A stretch of 24,242 nt of DNA, taken from a virus. Positions 1 through 6,300 of the stretch are shown in pieces (the first letter of the stretch is position 1; every line of letters starts with the position of its first letter). Under the pieces are notes generated by a model. It did not search any database and was not told where the DNA came from. It was given only the letters and a program-made list of their open reading frames with translations. Location: the IMG/VR virus record IMGVR_UViG_3300009181_000327, positions 1-24,242 of that record. One strand, written 5' to 3'. The position numbers and the translations under genes are program-made.

Positions 1-159
1 ATCACAGACCTAGAGTACGCTACACTATGTAATGCTAGTCCTATGAAGATTGATTGGAGTAGGCTGTCTGAGTATGAACTAGAAGATAATACGGATGCTA
101 GTCAGACGCTTGCTTGTTCCGCAGATGGTTGCGAGATAGTAGACATATCGGCTAAATAA
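1..159 (+). CDS. 3' end of an unidentified plus-strand gene (partial)
   Basis: Frame 1 is open from the first base to TAA at 157-159 and gives 52 residues, so the 5' part of the gene lies outside the window. The segment is acidic (stretches such as SEYELEDNTD) and has three cysteines. I do not recognise a domain. It is the only gene on the plus strand and converges on the late operon, so it probably belongs to a different transcription unit (early or middle genes). Its codons look ordinary and the stop is followed directly by the shared hairpin at 168-194. That the frame is real rests on its position, the lack of any competing gene on the other strand and the clean terminator after it. Confidence 0.6.
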   Translation: MTDLEYATLCNASPMKIDWSRLSEYELEDNTDASQTLACSADGCEIVDISAK

Positions 160-167
160 ACATAAAA

Positions 168-194
168 AAGGGGAGCGGCTTTGCCGCTCCCCTT
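168..194. terminator. bidirectional intrinsic terminator between convergent genes
   Basis: A perfect 12-bp stem, AAGGGGAGCGGC against GCCGCTCCCCTT, closes over a TTT loop. Read on the minus strand the hairpin runs into six T residues (complement of 164-169), a textbook Rho-independent terminator for the late operon, whose last stop codon is at 199-201. Read on the plus strand only TT then AATATT follows, so termination of the gene ending at 159 may be weaker. Confidence 0.9.
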
Positions 195-198
195 AATA

Positions 199-1650
199 TT
201 AACCACCTTTTCCAAAATTAGTCTTACCTAACATTGCAACTAAATTATCTAAGGTATTAGCACCACCTTTTTTAAGCGAAATATTATGGTCTAATGTAAG
301 CCCATAATGTGCCATATTTCGTCCTTGAGAATCCGCAACCCTATGATGCCCGTGGTAACTTTCTAGTATTCTATCTACAAAGTCATCTGGTATATCGTCG
401 GGGCTATTAGGCAATTCATCTATAGGATTTCCATACTTTTTTTGTCTTTCTGCACCGCCTACTAAGGTATTATAAGCAGCCATTTTAATACCCTCTCTAT
501 CTAACTCTCGCCCAGTTATTTCAATTGTATAAGTTTGAGTCTCTGGGTTATAAACATGTGTATCCCAAATAGTACCAGTTGCCCTTTCACGCATTTTAGT
601 AGCAACATCACTAATAGGAATTCCTTGTTTATTAGCCATTGTTTCTGTACTTCTACTTAATTCGTCAATTGCTGCGTTTTCAGAAGCCCTTTCAGCGTCA
701 TTAAATACTTCTGTGCCGTCGTCTAGAAAACTATTAACCCTTGCTTTATTAACTTTTCTTGCTAAACCTAATGGTACGCCTCCAATGCCTCCAGTACCAA
801 AACCACCAACCATGCCTAATCCCATTTTAGTACCTCTACCAAAATCGCCAGCAAAACCAGCAGCCTTAGAAGCAGCCAAAGCAGTACGAGCATCCTTAAC
901 TGTTTTACCAACAGCAGCCCCAGTCTTAACGCCAGTCTTAGCAAACTTACCAAGCATACCCGGACCGGGAATAAACCAAGAAGCAGTATCAGCCGCATCA
1001 CCAGCAGTAAAATCACTAGTAAAATCAGGTTTCATACTTTTAATAATTTCTTGATTCATCATAAACGCTTCAATACGTTTCATTTTATCATCATAAGAAC
1101 CCGTACCAACTTTACCCAAAGACTGACCCATCCCTGTTGTTGGATCGTCCATATTTTTCTGCTTATTCCAACTTTCTATGTTGCCTTGATTAACAGAATT
1201 AAAAAACTGTTCAGACAAATCGTTCTGATAATTATCATTACCCCTAGCCCAAGTAGCCTCACCAATAGCACCAACCGCCTTAACAGGTGATTGCAGTATA
1301 CTTAAATCAAATACATTTTTAAAAGTCTTAGGGTCCTTAGCGGCAAACGTAGCCATATCTTTAAGAATATTAAGATCATTTTGTTTACTAACAACAGCAG
1401 GATGAGGCTTTTGACCACGCCCCATACTAACTAACCTAACTTCTTTTTCATCCACCACATTAGGATCATAAGTAGTAGGCAAAGATGTATTGCTAATCTG
1501 TTGTTGCCTACCCATCTCCATCATATAATTCATCAAATCGCGTTGTCTTTTCTTTTGAGTAGACTTTTTATACTCTTTTGCAACATTCGCACCAAAAGCA
1601 GTTGTTTGACCAAGAACAAAATCCTCAGCACCACTATTTCCAAACGGCAC
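199..1650 (-). CDS. virion-operon protein with C-terminal HNH nuclease-like motif
   Basis: This is the last gene of the late operon, 483 residues. The GTG start is supported by AGGGGGTG at 1655-1662, four bases upstream. The N-terminal ~60 residues are polar and Lys/Gln-rich. Residues ~215-300 are glycine- and alanine-rich with a hydrophobic stretch (TASWFIPGPGML) that might contact a membrane. The last ~35 residues read LDHNISLKKGG, then NTLDNLV, then TNFGKGG, matching the HNH/Endonuclease VII-like pattern: Asp-His 454-455, a Gly-Gly turn, an Asn-Leu-Val helix (N469) and a final Asn...Lys (N478, K481). The upstream HGHH cluster could add metal ligands. The nuclease domain ends only about three residues after its last motif residue. 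The architecture resembles toxin-like proteins with a terminal nuclease, but a structural protein with a homing-type HNH graft is equally possible. Codons in the last ~170 residues use more A (AAA, TTA, GGA) than those of the N-terminus. The HNH call is fairly firm; the role is inference. Confidence 0.75.
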   Translation of the reverse strand: MPFGNSGAEDFVLGQTTAFGANVAKEYKKSTQKKRQRDLMNYMMEMGRQQQISNTSLPTTYDPNVVDEKEVRLVSMGRGQKPHPAVVSKQNDLNILKDMATFAAKDPKTFKNVFDLSILQSPVKAVGAIGEATWARGNDNYQNDLSEQFFNSVNQGNIESWNKQKNMDDPTTGMGQSLGKVGTGSYDDKMKRIEAFMMNQEIIKSMKPDFTSDFTAGDAADTASWFIPGPGMLGKFAKTGVKTGAAVGKTVKDARTALAASKAAGFAGDFGRGTKMGLGMVGGFGTGGIGGVPLGLARKVNKARVNSFLDDGTEVFNDAERASENAAIDELSRSTETMANKQGIPISDVATKMRERATGTIWDTHVYNPETQTYTIEITGRELDREGIKMAAYNTLVGGAERQKKYGNPIDELPNSPDDIPDDFVDRILESYHGHHRVADSQGRNMAHYGLTLDHNISLKKGGANTLDNLVAMLGKTNFGKGG

Positions 1651-1654
1651 AATA

Positions 1655-1662
1655 CACCCCCT
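1655..1662 (-). promoter_or_regulatory. Shine-Dalgarno site deciding a GTG start
   Basis: AGGGGGTG lies four bases before GTG 1650. It lacks the central A of AGGAGGT but can still pair with the 16S tail through a G-U wobble. The same variant precedes the GTG starts at 9867 and 17703. Confidence 0.65.
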
Positions 1663-1665
1663 AAC

Positions 1666-2145
1666 CTACTTACCTTGATTTTTACGAATCCACGCAGTCC
1701 GTTGACGAAGAGGCATACCCTCGCCATTAGGGCCAAACATAGCCTTACCAGTAGCCTTTTCAAACGCGCTCTGCCCAGCAGCAGTAACCTGATGACGATC
1801 ACCCTTACCCAACTGAGGAGCCTTAGGACCCGTACCAGCAGGACCAGTATAAGGCTTAATCTTAGAAGCCTTCTGCGCCTCATAAAACTTTCTACCACGA
1901 CTAGCCTTAGCAGTAGTGCTCAAACCAGCATGAGCAGCCTTACCACTATTAGCCAAAGACACCTTAGCCTTCATATCCGCCTCAGCCGCCTGAGCAAGCC
2001 TCTTAACACGAGCACGAGTACCAAGAGAAGCAATAGCCCTAAGTTCAGCAGCACGAGCCAACCCTGACGCACGAGCAGCCATCTCCGCCGACCTCGCAAC
2101 CCTTGCAGCCTTAGCAGCCGCCGCCGCCGCACTAGCAGCACTCAT
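1666..2145 (-). CDS. Ala/Lys/Arg-rich basic protein, unknown function
   Basis: 159 residues. The first ~65 residues are almost entirely Ala, Arg, Lys, Glu and Leu and should form a long basic or amphipathic helix. The C-terminal half is Gly/Pro/Lys-rich and ends in a basic tail (RQRTAWIRKNQGK). The ATG at 2145 shares one base with the TAA of the gene before it (TAATG), so translation is probably coupled. No catalytic motif is visible. The composition suits a DNA-binding or membrane-active virion component, or a protein packed with the genome, but this is inference. Together with its two upstream neighbours it forms a run of small basic unknowns after the holin. Confidence 0.65.
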   Translation of the reverse strand: MSAASAAAAAAKAARVARSAEMAARASGLARAAELRAIASLGTRARVKRLAQAAEADMKAKVSLANSGKAAHAGLSTTAKASRGRKFYEAQKASKIKPYTGPAGTGPKAPQLGKGDRHQVTAAGQSAFEKATGKAMFGPNGEGMPLRQRTAWIRKNQGK

Positions 2146-2666
2146 TATTTTAACTTACCAATAATATTAGCAGCCTTCTTAACATCAGTAACCATAGTAC
2201 CAATCGGCGTTTTAGGACGCACAACAGTCACATTCGGCCTACCACTAAGATGCTTAGAAAAATCACTAACAAAATCGCCCTTAGCCGTCGAAATCATAGG
2301 CTGACCCTTCCAAGTCTGACCACCACGATTACCCTTACCAAGACGATCCACCATACCATCTAAACCACGACTAATATAATTCTTAGCAACCTTAGGCTCA
2401 ACACCCCAATTATAATCAACAGCGTCACGCACAGTCTCACTCAACGCTTTAGTAGCCTTAATTTTACTTCGCCCAGTACGCTCAGCATAAGACCGCGTAG
2501 CCCTACTAGCACGCTTATATTTAGCCATGTTAACCCTAGCATCATTAAGGTCTGCTTCCGCTTTCGAACCGTAACCCGGCGTTTCAATACTGTTATGACT
2601 AGGCGTAGCAAGGAACTGAGCCGGAAGGTTCCTTGTCCATGCGCCTTTAGCATCCATTCTACTCAT
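2145..2666 (-). CDS. basic hypothetical phage protein
   Basis: 173 residues, basic, starting MSRMDAKGAWTRNLPAQF. Residues ~35-75 are helical and charged (DLNDARVNMAKYKRASRATR). A middle Gly/Lys-rich part (GKGNRGGQTWKGQP) is followed by a segment with a possible beta-strand (NVTVVRPKTPIGTMV). I recognise no family. The ATG at 2666 lies two bases after the TAA of the upstream gene, and GAAGGGATG just upstream can serve as the ribosome site. It ends in TAATG shared with the next gene, so the pair is probably co-translated. Codons follow the T/G-ending style of the operon. Confidence 0.65.
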   Translation of the reverse strand: MSRMDAKGAWTRNLPAQFLATPSHNSIETPGYGSKAEADLNDARVNMAKYKRASRATRSYAERTGRSKIKATKALSETVRDAVDYNWGVEPKVAKNYISRGLDGMVDRLGKGNRGGQTWKGQPMISTAKGDFVSDFSKHLSGRPNVTVVRPKTPIGTMVTDVKKAANIIGKLK

Positions 2667-2668
2667 GA

Positions 2669-2929
2669 TTAAGACATCCCTTCGCGGCGCTTTCGCGTCT
2701 TTGTTGTTGTTTTTCCTTGAGTTTGAGCCAACCTTAAACGCTGCTTATCTAAACGCTCTTTAGCAGTAGCAGCCGCAGTTTGACTATTCTGTCCCCTAAT
2801 AATTTCGTTTTTTGTAATTTCACTTTGTACTCTTTGCCGAGCAGCCGGTGTGTTTTCACGATCACTCTGCGCCGCTCGCTCCCTTGCTGCCTTAACAGTA
2901 GCAGCGGTTTTATAAATAGGCATTCCCAT
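2669..2929 (-). CDS. small basic hypothetical protein after the holin
   Basis: 86 residues, rich in Ala, Arg, Gln and Thr, predicted mostly helical, with a basic C-terminus (KTTTKTRKRREGMS). No membrane segment or known motif is visible. The ATG at 2929 overlaps the holin stop by one base (TAATG), and AAGAAGG lies upstream, so expression is tied to the holin. It could be an accessory lysis factor, a DNA-binding protein or a minor virion protein; nothing in the sequence decides between these. Confidence 0.6.
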   Translation of the reverse strand: MGMPIYKTAATVKAARERAAQSDRENTPAARQRVQSEITKNEIIRGQNSQTAAATAKERLDKQRLRLAQTQGKTTTKTRKRREGMS

Positions 2930-3123
2930 TACAGACCTTCTTTCTTAACCATCTGATTAACAACATTATAAACAAACGACAACAATGCCGCAACAGCAGC
3001 CACACCCGCAGGCTTCAACGCGCCCCACGAATCAAGATTCTCCACACCCGTAACAACAAGCACAGCCAACCCAGCCTGAAGAAACGTCAACACAGCACGA
3101 ATAAAAATATTCTTCCAATCCAT
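2929..3123 (-). CDS. holin, r1t-like, two transmembrane segments
   Basis: 64 residues. An open frame extends further upstream, but ATG 3123 is chosen because AAGGAG sits six bases before it and the upstream part overlaps the preceding gene. The short N-terminus (MDWKNIFIRAVLTFLQAG) leads into a first membrane helix at ~8-26. A polar loop around 27-37 (ENLDSWGALKP) is followed by a second helix at ~38-56 and a short basic tail. The arrangement and motifs match small class II holins such as the phage r1t family of Gram-positive and actinobacterial phages, which open the cytoplasmic membrane for the endolysin. The XhlA-like gene just upstream supports a lysis role. No endolysin gene is recognisable nearby. 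Confidence 0.75.
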   Translation of the reverse strand: MDWKNIFIRAVLTFLQAGLAVLVVTGVENLDSWGALKPAGVAAVAALLSFVYNVVNQMVKKEGL

Positions 3124-3133
3124 AATAATCTCC

Positions 3134-3373
3134 TTAATTAATCGAGTTAGTAAAAAACCACACAACACCAGCAAGCACACAACCACTAGCAACAGTCGTA
3201 AGAATCATATGAAACATACGACGAGACTCCACACCACCCTGCCACTTAGCATCACTCATCTCCAACTCAGTCACACGCCCATTAGTACGCTTAACCTCCT
3301 CATGCACAGAAACCAGCATATCCTCCAAATGCTGCAACTTAACCATAATAACATCTACCTCAGAAGTAGTCAC
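3134..3373 (-). CDS. XhlA-like lysis/membrane protein with coiled coil and one TM helix
   Basis: 79 residues from GTG 3373. A soluble heptad-like helix (~10-45; VKLQHLEDMLVSVHEEVKRT) is followed by a single C-terminal membrane helix at ~54-74. This order is typical of XhlA/haemolysin-type proteins that accompany holins in Gram-positive phages. GTG 3373 lies one base after the TGA of the giant gene, with GGTGGTGG just upstream, suggesting coupling. Other starts in the same frame are ATG 3388, inside the giant gene with no clear ribosome site, and ATG 3346, preceded by GAGGT at about ten bases. The gene ends just before the holin ribosome site. Assignment rests on topology and neighbourhood rather than a diagnostic motif. 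Confidence 0.6.
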   Translation of the reverse strand: MTTSEVDVIMVKLQHLEDMLVSVHEEVKRTNGRVTELEMSDAKWQGGVESRRMFHMILTTVASGCVLAGVVWFFTNSIN

Positions 3374-3374
3374 A

Positions 3375-6300
3375 TCATCCACCACCATTCATAATCTGAT
3401 CATAAAGATCCTTAGGGAAACTATCAGGGAGTTTAGGAAACTCCTTCTGCAACTCAGCCAAAGCACGAGCAGACAAAGCAGCACTAGTCTCACCAAACTG
3501 TGGCAGATACTTATTCATAATAAAATCACGCTTACGCTTCCAATTAACAAGACTATTAATATTCTTAACAAGAGCAGAATCAGTCATCTTAACATCACCA
3601 GTAGACACACCACGATCCTTCTGATCCTGCTTATACTGCTTAAGAAGAGCCTCAGCATTAAGACTCATAGCCCTAACAGGACTAATAAGATTAAACACAC
3701 CAGCCCTAGTACCAGTTGGGAAACGAGTACTAAGTTTATCGCCGGGAATACTCAACTTAGAATTAGGATCATCAGGATTAACAAAAATATCTTCAGGATT
3801 ACTCATACCACGAAGAGCATTCATCTGATCAGGAGACTTAAACAAATCAGTAATAGCCTTCAACGCCGGGAACCCAAGCATAATATTACCGCCCTTAGCA
3901 AGAATACCAGCATCCTTCTCCTCCTGCGACAAAGGAGCACCCGTAAGCGTACTATTACCAGTAAACTGTTCAATAGTAGCATTAATAAACGGATTAGTAT
4001 AATCAAACAAACCCTTACTAGAACCCATAAAACCCTTACCAGCAAGAGCACTAGTACCAGCAACAAGAGCATCAGTAGTAGCACTAAACGGATTCAACCC
4101 ACCAAGAATAAGCCTATTAGACTGCTCAGGATCCAACTCTAAGAAACGCATAAGCGCATCCGGCATAGGAATAGATTCGTACATCCAATCAGGAAGACCA
4201 GCAGCAGCAAGAACCTTCTCAAAACCATACTGCCCAGTATTATAAGCAGCATTAGCAGCCAACGGACGCTCCTGAACAAGACGCTTACTAAACAAAGCAC
4301 TATGACGCTGCCAAGCATAGAACGGCACCAGATAATTACGAATAGCCGTTTCCCAAGGACCAAAGTCACGATAATTACCAAGCACACCATCAGCAGTAAA
4401 CCGAACATGATGCATAAAATTAGGATCATGCACAGGACTATTAGGATCACGAAGCGACTCAAACGCAGCCTGAAAAGGACTCATACGCTCAATACCCACC
4501 TCAGGAATACCAGCAGCCGCTCGCTCCTGAATAGCCTTAGAATTCATAAGACTCTTAAAACCCGGATACTTAAGAGCAGCAGCACGAATAAGAGCAACAC
4601 GCATATTAGTCTCAAACCCGAAAACAACCGTATACCCACCAAACAACGTATACTTAGCCAACTTAGAATCACCAAGTTTACCACCAATACCCTCAGCACG
4701 ATCCATAGCATAAGCATTATCAAGAAAATCATGAGGCATCATACGAGTAAGATAATTAAAATCACTAGCATGATTAGAAAAAATATTCCGATCCTCAGCA
4801 CGAGCACCCTTAGAACGCGCAGCCTTCTGCCACAACCCAGACATAATCTGAGGAAACAACTCTGGCGTAGCCAACCCAACCATCATACTAGAACCAATAA
4901 CATTTTGAGGAATAAACTTAGGATTCAAACTAAGAGTCGTAACCTTAAAGATCTGCGACAACAAACCACCAGTCTTACCAGCAAGAGTATCCTTAAGAAG
5001 AGCATCAATACCCCGCTGAGTAGAAGCAAACCTATCATACGTCTTCCTAGGAACAGCCATAACAATATTATTAGGATTAGAAGTATCAATCTTACTAATA
5101 TCCTCCAAGTAAGCCTTCTCATAATCAGCAGTACCACGAACAACCTTAGTACGCTGCTCAATAACAGTATTAAGCATCACATCAAAATAACGCATCTTAG
5201 TAACAAACTTAGGTTGACCAGCAACCGTAACCTCATCAACAATACCCGGCTCAACCGCGCCAACCTCATTATAATTCATAGCATACCTATACGCCTCATC
5301 GTAAGTATCAAAAAACTTGTGTGTCCTAAGAGCCACAAAATTCTTATTATCAAACTTATCAGCACGAATAGGAATAGCAGTCTCATCAAAGAATTGTGTC
5401 CAACCCTCCGTAGACCTACGACGAAGATAAGAAGCATGAGCATCCAACTGAACCTTCAAATGATAAGACTGAATACCACTAGAAGCAACAACATTATGAT
5501 TAGCCCGTTCCCTATAAGTCTCATTAGCATTAAGACTATGAGTACTCACCTTATCAACCATATCACGAACATTAGGATAAACCTTATTAAGAAAATTAAC
5601 AGCACCAATATGAAGTTGTTTAGCAGCCTGAGCCTTACTCAAAGTAAGAACACCCTTACCATTCTTAGAAGGAACCATAGCACTATAAGGAATAGTAAGA
5701 ATCTCAGGATCCAACAACGGCAACCGCTCATGCGTAGCAGTCTTACCATCAATAATTAGACGCTGACCACGCACAGCAACCGGCTGACCAGCAACCCTAA
5801 CAATCTCATTAACAGTAAAAAACGGCAAACCACCAAGATCCCTAAACGCAAGATCATCCTTAATCTTATTAGCACTATCCCGAATCTCCTGCATAATACC
5901 AACCATCTGATCAGCAGCACCCTTACGCCTACCATACTTACCATCCTGCAAAACAAAATCTTCAGCATAAAGACGCAACTGCTCATTAACATGAAAATTA
6001 GGATTAAACATACCAAGATTCTCACCACTAGCACCCAACTCACGCATAATATCACTAGGATTAAGACGAGTAGCAGTAGTAATAGGACCATACGCCCTCA
6101 AAGCAGCCTCAATAGTAATCGGATCATCAAACGCAGTAAGAAGACGATTCTGCTTCTCAAGCAAACTAACCATAACATTATGCACTTCAGCCAACTGTTT
6201 ACCACGAGGACTAACACCCTCAATAAGATCATTAGTAGTATTAGCATAATCACGCAAAAACTCTGGATCCTCATACCGACGAAGATCAGCAAGATGCATC

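Noticed and set aside
713-1054. Plus-strand proline-rich frame with a hydrophobic start
   Set aside because: Antisense to the Gly/Lys-rich middle of the HNH-bearing protein, which explains its Pro/Leu composition.
4302-5759. Long plus-strand open frame opposite the giant gene
   Set aside because: Same artefact: low-complexity Ser/Thr/Asn/Ile/Arg product, no ribosome site, and fully inside a well-supported gene.
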